From: Oscillospiraceae bacterium
GTDB taxonomy: Bacteria > Bacillota > Clostridia > Oscillospirales > Ruminococcaceae
Assembly (NCBI GenBank): GCA_022508825.1
Contig: JAFLUI010000015.1
Location: 1-33,948 of the forward strand
Length of the DNA stretch: 33,948 nt
Direction: 5' to 3'
Both the position numbers and the translations under genes were made by a program. The first letter of the stretch is position 1. Every line of letters starts with the position of its first letter. The notes under the pieces were generated by a model. That model made no database searches, was not told the origin of the DNA, and was given only the letters and a program-made list of their open reading frames with translations. Below, one piece after another: positions 1 through 7,737 of the stretch.

Positions 1-1
1 A

Positions 2-56
2 CCAGCGCCAGCCGCGCTGGACCGGCTGCTGCGATTTAGCGCTTTGCGCTAAATCG
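2..56. repeat. Two adjacent perfect inverted repeats at the left end
   Basis: Two hairpins lie back to back in non-coding DNA. The first has 7-nt arms CCAGCGC (2-8) and GCGCTGG (14-20). The second has 11-nt arms CGATTTAGCGC (32-42) and GCGCTAAATCG (46-56) around TTT. Neither is followed by a T-run on the + strand, so they do not look like simple terminators. The second has the same geometry (11-nt arms, 3-nt spacer) as the hairpin at 23768-23792 but a different sequence. The rest of 57-192 is AT-rich. It holds a TATAAT at 88-93 without a good -35, and I see no gene in it. Confidence 0.7.
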
Positions 57-210
57 ATTGCCCACTCTTGTGAGTTAAATGATAATTTATAATTCATCCC
101 AAACAAATGTAAACACATAAAATTCCCGAGACTATCATAATTTCCAAATTTTTTTGAAATAAAAGAATAAATTCACCAAAGCTGTCAAAACTATGCGTGA
201 GGTGAATTTT

Positions 211-966
211 ATGAGTTTCAAAATTGGCAATCTCTCCGGCAAAGGTCTGATCATAGCAGTGGGAGCGTGTATCCTTGCTGTAGGCGCGGCAGGCTTCTAT
301 TCTTATACCAAAATTTCCGACCAGCTCAATGCAGAGCTTATCGGAAATAACAGCGGTACATTGTCTGCTGATGCCGGCACCGAGAACAAGTCACAGAACA
401 CTCCCGTAAATGCTGAACAGACAGATATTGCAAAATCGGAGGAAACAACTACCGCTCCTGTCACAAAAGCTGAGGAACAGACAGAATCCGCAGCTGTCAC
501 TGCCGAGGCGGAGGAAGAGCCTGCAGAGGAGACAAACAACGTTCCTCAGGCAATGGTTCGTCCTCTTAACGGAGAGGTCCTGAACGGATTTTCAGACGGC
601 GAGCTGGTGAAGTCCAGGACTCTCAACGTCTGGAGGACACATGACGGCGTGGACATCGCAGGAGCCCAGGACGAAAAGGTCAAGAGCATGACAAGCGGCA
701 CAGTCACACAGGTCTACGACGACCAGATGTGGGGAGCCTGTGTTGTCATCGACCACGGAAACGGTCTTGAAGGCTACTACTGCGGACTTAACAAGGAGGA
801 CATCCCTGTTGCCGAGGGACAAGCAGTCTCTGCGGGAACGGTCATCGGCTCGGTAGGAAACACCGCTGAAAGCGAGATCGGCGAGGACTCCCATCTGCAT
901 TTTGCCGTAAAGAAAAACGGTGACTGGATCGACCCTGTTGCTCTTATCTCCGGCGAAGGAAGTTGA
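211..966 (+). CDS. SpoIIQ-like M23 (LytM-domain) membrane protein
   Basis: The product has 251 residues: a short cytoplasmic N-terminus, one membrane segment (about residues 10-33), a Thr/Glu/Ala-rich low-complexity spacer (about 50-112) and a C-terminal LytM/M23 peptidase domain (about 115-248). The zinc-binding motifs are intact: HDGVD (H144, D148) and HLH (H228, H230). The layout and the W-R-T-H-D-G-V-D-I segment resemble SpoIIQ, the forespore partner of SpoIIIAH in the engulfment channel; Bacillus SpoIIQ lacks a full zinc site whereas clostridial forms keep it. An in-frame ATG exists at 193, but GAGGTG at 199-204 sits 6 nt before the ATG at 211, so 211 is the likelier start. The gene stands alone before a strong terminator. 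A generic cell-wall endopeptidase is the alternative. Confidence 0.78.
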   Translation: MSFKIGNLSGKGLIIAVGACILAVGAAGFYSYTKISDQLNAELIGNNSGTLSADAGTENKSQNTPVNAEQTDIAKSEETTTAPVTKAEEQTESAAVTAEAEEEPAEETNNVPQAMVRPLNGEVLNGFSDGELVKSRTLNVWRTHDGVDIAGAQDEKVKSMTSGTVTQVYDDQMWGACVVIDHGNGLEGYYCGLNKEDIPVAEGQAVSAGTVIGSVGNTAESEIGEDSHLHFAVKKNGDWIDPVALISGEGS

Positions 967-983
967 TCTCAATCAAACGAAAC

Positions 984-1017
984 ACCCCGCGGGAATAAAA
1001 CCCGCGGGGTAATTTTT
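984..1017 (+). terminator. Strong intrinsic terminator, probably bidirectional
   Basis: Perfect 10-bp GC-rich stem ACCCCGCGGG (984-993) / CCCGCGGGGT (1001-1010) with a 7-nt AT-rich loop, followed by AATTTTTAT on the + strand. On the - strand it is followed by GTTTCGTTTG, so it may also end the mutarotase transcript coming from the right. Confidence 0.9.
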
Positions 1018-1061
1018 ATACTCTTAGTTCAAAAATCATGTTTTTGTGATGCAGACCTGAT

Positions 1062-1925
1062 CTATTCGATATCAATGATGTAGGAAAAGAAATGGGACTT
1101 TCCTGATTCCAGCTTTACAGCGTGTTCCATTTTGGTAAGCTCCTCTTCATCGTTAGTGTCGCAATAGACCGGAACGCTGCTCCAGGGCTCCAGACATACA
1201 AACTTAGCCTGCTCAGTGAGAGCGGGGTCGTCAAAATATGATGACCACACAGCGATACATCCTCTGCTGTCATAGGTGAGCCTTACCTTCTGTCCCTCTG
1301 TCCTGCTTACAAGCGCTACCCATGCAGATTCAGGCTTATCCTTCATGAAAACATCGTCTGCAAAAAGCTCATGACTAAGGTCTACCCTATCGGTGCCATC
1401 TGCTATAACGGCAGTTTTACCATTGAACTCACGGTTTATTTTCTCCGGCTTCTCGTACTGAACATAGTAATCATCAAAATCAGGGACATTAAATGCGGGG
1501 TGTCCGCCGATAAAGAAGTAAATATCCTTATCGTCCACATTCTTTACTATATAATTTACCCCCACCATGTTATCCACGACAGCATATTTTACATACAGCT
1601 CAAAATCAAAGGGATACAGCTTTTTAGTCTCCTCGGAGGCTCTGAGTACAAAGCCTGCCTCATTTTCAAGTGAATACAGCAGCTCGAATTCGTTATCCCG
1701 TGCAAAGCCGTGATTGGCAAGGCTGTATTCCTTTCCTCCGCAGGTATATTTTTTGGATGCGGTGTTGCAAATAAAGGGGAACAATATGGGAGCGTGACGC
1801 TTCCACACCTTGGGGTCAGCCTGCCAGAGATACTCCGTACCGCTGACGTCCTTCAAAGAATGAAGCTCTGCGCCAAAGCTGTCTATCACAGCTTTTACTT
1901 TTTCGGAAGAAATAGTTACCTGCAT
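1062..1925 (-). CDS. Aldose 1-epimerase family protein (LacX-like mutarotase)
   Basis: The 287-residue protein has the galactose-mutarotase beta-sandwich signature of the LacX subgroup: an N-terminal G-A-E-L segment (residues 19-22), an N-H-G-F-A-R segment in the first third (the usual active-site histidine region) and G-G-H-P-A-F in the middle, which carries the second conserved histidine. It probably interconverts anomers of a free hexose or related sugar in the cytoplasm. There is no signal peptide. The start follows AAAAGGAGATG with suitable spacing. Only 17 nt separate it from the upstream GH25 gene on the same strand, so the two are probably co-transcribed from the promoter at 3084-3112. 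The exact sugar cannot be read from the sequence. Confidence 0.88.
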   Translation of the reverse strand: MQVTISSEKVKAVIDSFGAELHSLKDVSGTEYLWQADPKVWKRHAPILFPFICNTASKKYTCGGKEYSLANHGFARDNEFELLYSLENEAGFVLRASEETKKLYPFDFELYVKYAVVDNMVGVNYIVKNVDDKDIYFFIGGHPAFNVPDFDDYYVQYEKPEKINREFNGKTAVIADGTDRVDLSHELFADDVFMKDKPESAWVALVSRTEGQKVRLTYDSRGCIAVWSSYFDDPALTEQAKFVCLEPWSSVPVYCDTNDEEELTKMEHAVKLESGKSHFFSYIIDIE

Positions 1926-1942
1926 AGAAAAACATCTCCTTT

Positions 1943-3040
1943 TTATTGATTTTGACCCTGAGCGTTTCCATAATCCACAAAGCAGATATTCAGATCAACA
2001 TCCCCCTCGATGCCGTCTACACGTCCGTCGCTGGCATACTGCCATATCTGAAAATCATATGGATATGACGGTTCATTGTGACCGTCCTTATACTCGGCGA
2101 ACCAGAAGTCCACATCGGGAAGCCTGCTCATATCAAGCTTCATGAGGGCGAACCTTCTGCTGCCGTAGACCATAGGGTTATATCCCCCGTCTTTTATAGT
2201 ATCGCAGAATGCTGCAGCGCATTCTGTGACAGTATAGGGGTGGATGCCGTTTGTACGGGCAGAGTCATACTCCATTATCTCCCAGTCGTAGACAATGGGG
2301 AAGGTCAGATCATAGCCGCGGATATTTTCCATGACGAAGTTTGCTTCCTCAACAGCCTCTCTTGCATTCAGAGCCTGAGAAAAGAAGTATACCCCCACGT
2401 CAAGACCTGCGTCGATGGCTCCCTTCATATATCTATGGAAATTTTCGTCCAGATTGAGCAGTCCGCTCTCATATCCACGGTAACCGATGCGGATGATGGC
2501 AAAATCAATGCCGTCCTCCGCCACCTTTTCCCAGTCGATATCATGCTGATGATAGGACACGTCAATGCCTGTGCGGGAGACTACCTCTCCATCCTCCGAA
2601 TATGTATACCGTCCGTTTTCTTCAAGGACAAGCCCGCTGTAGTCGAAGCTGACTTTAGGGACATTCCCGAAAGCCCGCAGCCATATCTCGCCGTAATATG
2701 GGTCGTCAAGTATGACCACCTCGTCCTCAGAGTAGAAATCGTACACCCGGTCGTTTATGACAGGGATATATTCATCCTCTATAACGGGAAAATCGGTCTC
2801 AGAGCCTTCACTGCCCATCTTCAGTGCAAGAATAATAGTAGTCACAGCCAGACAGATGATTATTGCAAGCATTGCCAGAAAAAGGGTCACCAGCGCTTTC
2901 AGGGAAAGCTTCAGTGTCTTTCTTTGTATTTCGGGTCTGTTCAGCATCTCCGCCTCGCTCATAGCCGGCTCGGTCTGCTCATCAAGAACAGGATCTTTTA
3001 TATCACTCATTTTCAAGATCATGGCTCCAAAGCGGAGCAT
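1943..3040 (-). CDS. Membrane-anchored GH25 family lysozyme (muramidase)
   Basis: From the ATG at 3040 the protein has 365 residues: a cytoplasmic acidic N-terminus, one membrane helix (about 48-74), an extracytoplasmic linker, and a GH25 domain from about 158 to the end. The GH25 signature residues are present: the GIDVSYHQ strand (D160) and the D-W-E pair (D252, E254), with the family's closing IWQY segment. It should cleave MurNAc-GlcNAc bonds from the outer face of the membrane. The frame is open to a TTG at 3112, but that codon lies in the -35 box of a strong promoter, so it cannot be the start. AAAGGAG sits just before 3040, only 2 nt away. In-frame ATGs at 3022 and 3010 are alternatives. 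First gene of an operon with the mutarotase. Confidence 0.88.
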   Translation of the reverse strand: MLRFGAMILKMSDIKDPVLDEQTEPAMSEAEMLNRPEIQRKTLKLSLKALVTLFLAMLAIIICLAVTTIILALKMGSEGSETDFPVIEDEYIPVINDRVYDFYSEDEVVILDDPYYGEIWLRAFGNVPKVSFDYSGLVLEENGRYTYSEDGEVVSRTGIDVSYHQHDIDWEKVAEDGIDFAIIRIGYRGYESGLLNLDENFHRYMKGAIDAGLDVGVYFFSQALNAREAVEEANFVMENIRGYDLTFPIVYDWEIMEYDSARTNGIHPYTVTECAAAFCDTIKDGGYNPMVYGSRRFALMKLDMSRLPDVDFWFAEYKDGHNEPSYPYDFQIWQYASDGRVDGIEGDVDLNICFVDYGNAQGQNQ

Positions 3041-3083
3041 CTCTCCTTTCACGACATAATATGCAGTTATGCAGCTTTTAAAA

Positions 3084-3112
3084 ATTATATCACATTTTCC
3101 CGCACAATGCAA
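3084..3112 (-). promoter_or_regulatory. Promoter of GH25-mutarotase operon
   Basis: Read on the - strand: TTGCAT (3112-3107), 17-nt spacer, TATAAT (3089-3084). Sixteen nt spanning the end of the spacer and the -10 (GAAAATGTGATATAAT) are identical to those in the promoter at 33088-33116. Confidence 0.85.
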
Positions 3113-3173
3113 GTGTTAACAAAAATAAATAGTCTGTCCCACAAATTTTTGTTTAAAAATATAGATGATGGTA

Positions 3174-3202
3174 TTGAATTTGTAAAAAAAATATGTTATA
3201 AT
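3174..3202 (+). promoter_or_regulatory. Promoter of the large surface protein gene
   Basis: TTGAAT (3174-3179), 17-nt spacer, TATAAT (3197-3202), with TGT directly upstream giving an extended -10. The leader to the start codon is about 85 nt. I saw no known riboswitch in it. Confidence 0.85.
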
Positions 3203-3294
3203 TAAAAACGTATGAGAAAATTAAGACAATACCGAGTAAAGATATAGATATTATGGTATTGCCCTGAAAACTAAAATCGAGAGGTCGGATCATA

Positions 3295-6200
3295 GTGAAA
3301 GGAAAATTTCTTATGCAAAGGGAAAGCACACCAATTGAAAGGGGTATTTTAAGCATTTTACTTGCTCTGTCCGTATGCTTTTTGCTGATGTCTGCCGGTA
3401 CGCTGACATCGAAAGCTGAAAGCGGCGGGCAGATGCTTATTGCGGCAGGCAATGTGCCATGGAATGGCAGCGGCACAAAAGAAGACCCGTACCTGATCTC
3501 CGACAGAGCAGAATTTGAAGCGATCGCAGATGCTGTCAACGGCGGCAACCAGCTGACGGGTGTGTATTTCTTACAGACAAATGATATCTTCCTTGGCGGC
3601 GACAGTGCTCCATGGCCGGTGGTAGGAATCACCATTAATAATACCGCTCACCAGTTCAGAGGAATTTTTGACGGCGGACAAAACACGATCACCGGGCTGT
3701 ATGTGAATAGAAATGACGACGATGCAGGACTGTTTGGCTACATAGGTCCTGACGGCGTAGTCAGAAACGTCAATGTACTGGATTGCGATGTCAGCGGCAG
3801 CTACTGGGTCGGCGGCATTGCCGGACGTAATTACGGCATAGTTGAATATTGCTCCGTCACCAGTACCGACGAGAAGTATAACTATTCTTATATATACGGC
3901 TCCCAGCAGTACACAGGCGGGATCGTGGGAGACAACCACAGCGGCGGCATCGTAAGATATTGTTATACCGGTGAGTATACATGTGTTGAAATCAATCAGA
4001 TCGGCGGAGGAATTGTGGGACGAAATTCCGGCGGTACAGTGGAAAACTGCTATAACAGGGCAGATGTATTCTCAAATAACATAGTAAGAGGCTATGCAGG
4101 CGGCGTTGTAGGTGAAAATACTGCCGACAGCACAGTGGATAACTGCTACAGTACCGGTTGGGTCGAGGGGGTCGATGGAAGTCTGGCAAACGGCGCTATT
4201 GTGGGAGCAAACGGTAAAGGCAGCTCGGTGACAAACTGCTATTATCCTGGCGAATTTGAGGAAGATTATGGGCTTTCCGGGATCGGCAGCAATTCGGGTA
4301 CTGCAGAAAATGTAAGCCCTAAATCAGAAGAGGATTTTGAATCCGGCGAGATAGCGTGGGAGCTGTCCCAAGGCAGCAACGGCGGAGGATGGGGTCAGAC
4401 CCTTAACGATGATGACGGAAATCATGACAAACACCCTCACTTTACAGACGTGTCCGATAAGCCTTATGCCACGACCCCCATCTATCGGGTCTACTTCAGG
4501 TCGACCAGCCTCGAAATCGATGAAAAGTACTACGTTGACCCCGGTGAAAATGTGGATCCTCCTTCGCTTCCGGAAAATACAAAATGGTATGTGGACGGCG
4601 AGGAATATAACGGTATAAATATACAAAGAGATATGAATGCAGTGGCAGGTACCCGGTCATTTTCCGACAGCACGGTCACTGTTACAGCAGCATACAGCAC
4701 CGATGAACAGACGCTGGACATAGATCTGGACAAATACAACACATCATACTCATCAAACGGATTTGAATATACGATCATCGGCGATACCGGCAGCCTTCAT
4801 GCAGTATTGGACAAAGACGGCAAAACCATCACTATCCCGGCAGGAGCTGCTGTAAGGGATATCGGCTACATACTGACTGTAAACGCTCATGAAAAAGAGA
4901 TAGACGGCGGATACGGCACCAATGATGTGACCATGACCATAAGCGTCATCATCAACAAGGCAGACCCGCTGATTGCAGTCGACCCGACAGCTTCAGCTAT
5001 CAGATACGGTCAGACCCTTAATAACAGCGGTCTTACCGGCGGCAGAGCGGAACATTCAAAGACCGGTGCAAAGGTGAACGGTACCTTTGCGTGGACTAAC
5101 ATATCCGCCAGACCGACTGTATCCGAAGCTGCATCCATTGGCTGTCCCGTCACCTTTAAACCTTTCGATACGAACAATTATAACAATACAGTCACCTGGG
5201 TCACAATGACAGTCAGCAAGATCGACCCTGAGATCGTGACAGAGCCAACAGCAATAAACCGTACTTACGACGGCACTGCGCGTGATCTTGTCACCGCAGG
5301 CAGCGCTGTCGGAGGAACAATGAAATACTGGCTTGATGACGGCTCTGTTTCTGCATATGAAGCCGAGTATTCCTCTACTATCCCATCGAAAACAAACGCA
5401 GGCACCTATACAGTATGGTACAAGGCAGTGGGTGACGACAATCACAACGATACAGAACCGAAAGCCCTGCGGGCTGTTATAGACCCTGTCGAACTGAACA
5501 TCGGCGATCAGACCTTTACCTATAACGGCGGCAGCACCTTCACCCTTGCGCTGGACGGAGTACAAACAGAGGGCGAGGACGGCAGCAGGACAGTCTTTGC
5601 CACACTGACCACGATCGGCAAGGACGCAGGCGATTATACATATGATGACGGCTACACAGTCGAGCTTACCAATCCCAACTATATAGTGGGGCAAGCCGGA
5701 ACGGTGACCATTAAGCCGCTGCCTGCAGATCTTGCGTGGAAGCACCCGCTCGTCTTTGAGGAAAACGGTTCAGAACATACCGTATCTGCTCAGGTGATCA
5801 ATATGCAAGGATCTGATACCGATGCCGACTTTGATCTGCAATACATCGGCAATAAGACGAGCCATGAAGGAACACACACCGCCGAGGTCATCGACCTGGG
5901 TAATCCTAACTATGAACTGGATCCTAACGATCAGAACAAAGCACAGAAATGGCTTATATTTAAAAAAAGTGATTACATCACACTTAATGAACCCCCGAGG
6001 ATAACCTACGGCAGCTCACTGACGCTCCGCGCTGAGGTCACTGACACAGACGACACAATCTACCCGGTTACAGTTGAATTTTTTGTCAACGACCAACCTG
6101 TTGGCTTCGGAACCGTTACAGACATCGGCGGAACGGCGTCTGTTTCGGCAGATGTAACATCACTTAATTCTTTTTCCATCGGCGCTAATATTGTGATAGC

Positions 6201-7437
6201 AAAATATTCCAAAGGCGGCAGCGATAAAATGGACGCCGCCACCGTTATGGTAGATCCAAAGCACATAAAAGCCACGATCACAGGCAGCACGGAAAATATC
6301 TACGACGGCAACATTTTCGCCCCCGGACCATTTGAGATCAGTCTGGATAACAACAGCGGAATATTGCCGTACGACACAGGCTATGTAGACATCGACACAA
6401 ACAATGTCCATTACACCTATGACAATGCCAACGCAGGATACAATAAGACTATCACAGCGCAGGATGTCACACTTTACGGCAGCAAAAGCGGAAATTATTT
6501 CCTTGACCCGCCAACGATCATCGGTACTGTCTACCCTAAACCGGTGAAGCTTGAATGGAGAGGCGTAAACGGTCTTTTTTACACAGGAGACCCGGTCAAT
6601 GTCAATGCCACAGCCCTCGAGCTGATACCCGGCGACGAGTGTACAGTGCTGGTCGCAAACGGTCAGCAGATCAATGCAGGCACCTATACCGCCATGGCTG
6701 GTGGATTGTCAACATCCAACTATACGCTGCCCGGTGATGACACAATATATCAGAAATATACCATTGCCCCCGCTTCGCTGTATATCCCCGCACAGACATT
6801 CCCATACAGCGGCATGAAGAATTTTAACGCTGAGACCGGGGGTCTGACACCGGAAGAGAAGATCAGGGTCACACTTGCCACCAGCAGTGCAGATCCGGGT
6901 GATTACAAATATTCCGACTTTGACACCGGAGCCAGCATCTATACAGCGATCACTGACAACACAAATTACCGGATCAGCGGCGGAGGCACACTGACCATTC
7001 AGGACGCCAATTTCAGGGTCCAGGATCCTGCTGTCAGCCCGGGCAGTTCAGGTGGTTCAAACAGTCCGGACGGTTCCGCAGGTTCAGACAGACCGGGAGG
7101 TTCCGGCGGTTCGTATGATCCCGGCGGCTCCGGAGGTTCGGACTATCCCGGCAGTTCAGGCGGTCCAAGCGGTCCCGGCGGTTCGGTCGGTTCCTGGGGT
7201 TATGGCGGTCCTACCGTTACATTCAATGACAATGATCCAGACGACAAAAACGATCAGGACGACGAGGATGTTTCCGCAGATGCAGCTGCATATGCAGCCG
7301 GTGAGGAGATCGGAACAGCAAGTGTATTACATTCAGATATTATAATGATACTCCCTGTTTCTGCAGCCTCTGCGGCATTGACATTTATTCTGAAAAAGAA
7401 ATACTCCGGACACAAAAACAAAACAAAAAATTATTGA
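3295..7437 (+). CDS. Large cell-surface protein with GLUG repeats and MBG/YDG-type repeats
   Basis: The 1380-residue protein starts with a signal peptide (hydrophobic core about residues 18-38). Residues about 55-330 hold GLUG-type repeats, recognisable as G-G-I-V-G/A-x-N followed by V-x-N/Y-C-Y. Residues about 395-465 form a Cys-free linker module. From about 550 to 1240 it is built of Ig-like MBG/YDG-type repeats with recurring x-Y-D/N-G and A-G-T/D-Y-T patterns. A Gly/Ser/Pro repeat (about 1245-1305) and an Asp-rich stretch follow, then one membrane helix and a Lys-rich tail. There is no LPXTG motif, so anchoring is by the C-terminal helix. It is probably an adhesin or surface-layer protein; the ligand is unknown. 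The listed start is a GTG at 3295 after GAGGTC; ATG at 3313, preceded by AAAGGA, is equally possible. Confidence 0.85.
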   Translation: MKGKFLMQRESTPIERGILSILLALSVCFLLMSAGTLTSKAESGGQMLIAAGNVPWNGSGTKEDPYLISDRAEFEAIADAVNGGNQLTGVYFLQTNDIFLGGDSAPWPVVGITINNTAHQFRGIFDGGQNTITGLYVNRNDDDAGLFGYIGPDGVVRNVNVLDCDVSGSYWVGGIAGRNYGIVEYCSVTSTDEKYNYSYIYGSQQYTGGIVGDNHSGGIVRYCYTGEYTCVEINQIGGGIVGRNSGGTVENCYNRADVFSNNIVRGYAGGVVGENTADSTVDNCYSTGWVEGVDGSLANGAIVGANGKGSSVTNCYYPGEFEEDYGLSGIGSNSGTAENVSPKSEEDFESGEIAWELSQGSNGGGWGQTLNDDDGNHDKHPHFTDVSDKPYATTPIYRVYFRSTSLEIDEKYYVDPGENVDPPSLPENTKWYVDGEEYNGINIQRDMNAVAGTRSFSDSTVTVTAAYSTDEQTLDIDLDKYNTSYSSNGFEYTIIGDTGSLHAVLDKDGKTITIPAGAAVRDIGYILTVNAHEKEIDGGYGTNDVTMTISVIINKADPLIAVDPTASAIRYGQTLNNSGLTGGRAEHSKTGAKVNGTFAWTNISARPTVSEAASIGCPVTFKPFDTNNYNNTVTWVTMTVSKIDPEIVTEPTAINRTYDGTARDLVTAGSAVGGTMKYWLDDGSVSAYEAEYSSTIPSKTNAGTYTVWYKAVGDDNHNDTEPKALRAVIDPVELNIGDQTFTYNGGSTFTLALDGVQTEGEDGSRTVFATLTTIGKDAGDYTYDDGYTVELTNPNYIVGQAGTVTIKPLPADLAWKHPLVFEENGSEHTVSAQVINMQGSDTDADFDLQYIGNKTSHEGTHTAEVIDLGNPNYELDPNDQNKAQKWLIFKKSDYITLNEPPRITYGSSLTLRAEVTDTDDTIYPVTVEFFVNDQPVGFGTVTDIGGTASVSADVTSLNSFSIGANIVIAKYSKGGSDKMDAATVMVDPKHIKATITGSTENIYDGNIFAPGPFEISLDNNSGILPYDTGYVDIDTNNVHYTYDNANAGYNKTITAQDVTLYGSKSGNYFLDPPTIIGTVYPKPVKLEWRGVNGLFYTGDPVNVNATALELIPGDECTVLVANGQQINAGTYTAMAGGLSTSNYTLPGDDTIYQKYTIAPASLYIPAQTFPYSGMKNFNAETGGLTPEEKIRVTLATSSADPGDYKYSDFDTGASIYTAITDNTNYRISGGGTLTIQDANFRVQDPAVSPGSSGGSNSPDGSAGSDRPGGSGGSYDPGGSGGSDYPGSSGGPSGPGGSVGSWGYGGPTVTFNDNDPDDKNDQDDEDVSADAAAYAAGEEIGTASVLHSDIIMILPVSAASAALTFILKKKYSGHKNKTKNY

Positions 7438-7462
7438 CAAACATTACATACAATGGTATAAT
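7434..7462 (+). promoter_or_regulatory. Consensus promoter of metK, overlapping the upstream stop codon
   Basis: Perfect TTGACA (7434-7439), 17-nt spacer, perfect TATAAT (7457-7462), with TGG before the -10 (extended -10). The TGA stop of the surface-protein gene (7435-7437) lies inside the -35 box. A promoter this strong fits transcription held in check by the riboswitch downstream. Confidence 0.95.
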
Positions 7463-7480
7463 AAAAATACAATCAAACAG

Positions 7481-7660
7481 CCTTATCAAGAGCGGCGGAG
7501 GAACTGGTCCTGTGAAGCCCGGCAACCTGACTGCAAGCCTTGTTTTGTAAGAACTGCAAGTCACGATTTGTGAGAACTGCAAGTCACGATTTGTAAGAAC
7601 TGCAAGCCCCGGTTTGTAAGAAAAGGTGCTAAATCCTGCGGATTGATCCGAGAGATGAGG
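7481..7660 (+). promoter_or_regulatory. SAM-I (S-box) riboswitch aptamer with expanded P3
   Basis: The S-box core is clear. P1 is CCTTATC (7481-7487) paired with GATGAGG (7654-7660). It is followed by the AAGAG joint, the GGAGGAACTGG kink-turn/P2 region, GAAGCCCGGCAACC (7514-7527), AGGTGCTAAATCC (7624-7636), and P4 CGGA (7639-7642) / TCCG (7647-7650). P3 closes between CAACCT and AGGTG. In typical S-boxes its loop is only a few nucleotides, but here it contains about 95 nt of tandem repeat (see the repeat entry). SAM binding should stabilise P1 and terminate metK transcription. Confidence 0.95.
7529..7623 (+). repeat. Four tandem 23-nt hairpin units inside riboswitch P3
   Basis: TGCAAG occurs at 7532, 7555, 7578 and 7601, exactly 23 nt apart. 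Each copy is followed after six loop bases by TTTGTA (TTTGTG in unit 2). Within every unit TGCAAG can pair with TTTGTA/G through U-A or U-G, G-U, C-G, A-U, A-U and G-U pairs, giving a 6-bp mini-hairpin. Units 2 and 3 share the loop TCACGA, unit 1 has CCTTGT, and unit 4 has CCCCGG, which extends the stem by one G-C pair. The array sits entirely between the two strands of P3. Confidence 0.9.
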
Positions 7661-7679
7661 AATTTTACCAAAAATTTCG

Positions 7680-7715
7680 CAGCGCTCGGATAATGTCCGG
7701 CGCTGTTTCAGTTTT
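7680..7715 (+). terminator. SAM-controlled terminator with competing antiterminator
   Basis: Stem CAGCGC (7680-7685) / GCGCTG (7700-7705), with inner pairs CGGA (7687-7690) / TCCG (7696-7699) and a bulged T, followed by TTTCAGTTTT. CTCGGAT (7685-7691) is perfectly complementary to ATCCGAG (7646-7652) in P4/J4-1. GGAATTTT (7659-7666) can pair with AAAATTTC (7671-7678). Together these make a plausible antiterminator that uses the 3' side of P1 when SAM is absent. Confidence 0.82.
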
Positions 7716-7737
7716 AAAAGAAAAGGAATGATACTCT

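Noticed and set aside
3041..3112. Longer GH25 N-terminus starting at TTG 3112
   Set aside because: The codon lies in the -35 box of a near-consensus promoter, so it would not be transcribed.
2078..3205. 375-residue open frame on the + strand
   Set aside because: It is antisense to the GH25 gene, whose catalytic residues and promoter are clear. The + frame has no ribosome site and no recognisable domain.
7330..7437. Sortase signal at the surface protein C-terminus
   Set aside because: A segment reading ILPVSAAS precedes the last helix, but there is no LPxTG-type Thr-Gly or similar motif.
7529..7623. CRISPR-like regular repeats
   Set aside because: Units are directly adjacent (23-nt period) with no unique spacers, and they lie inside an S-box aptamer.
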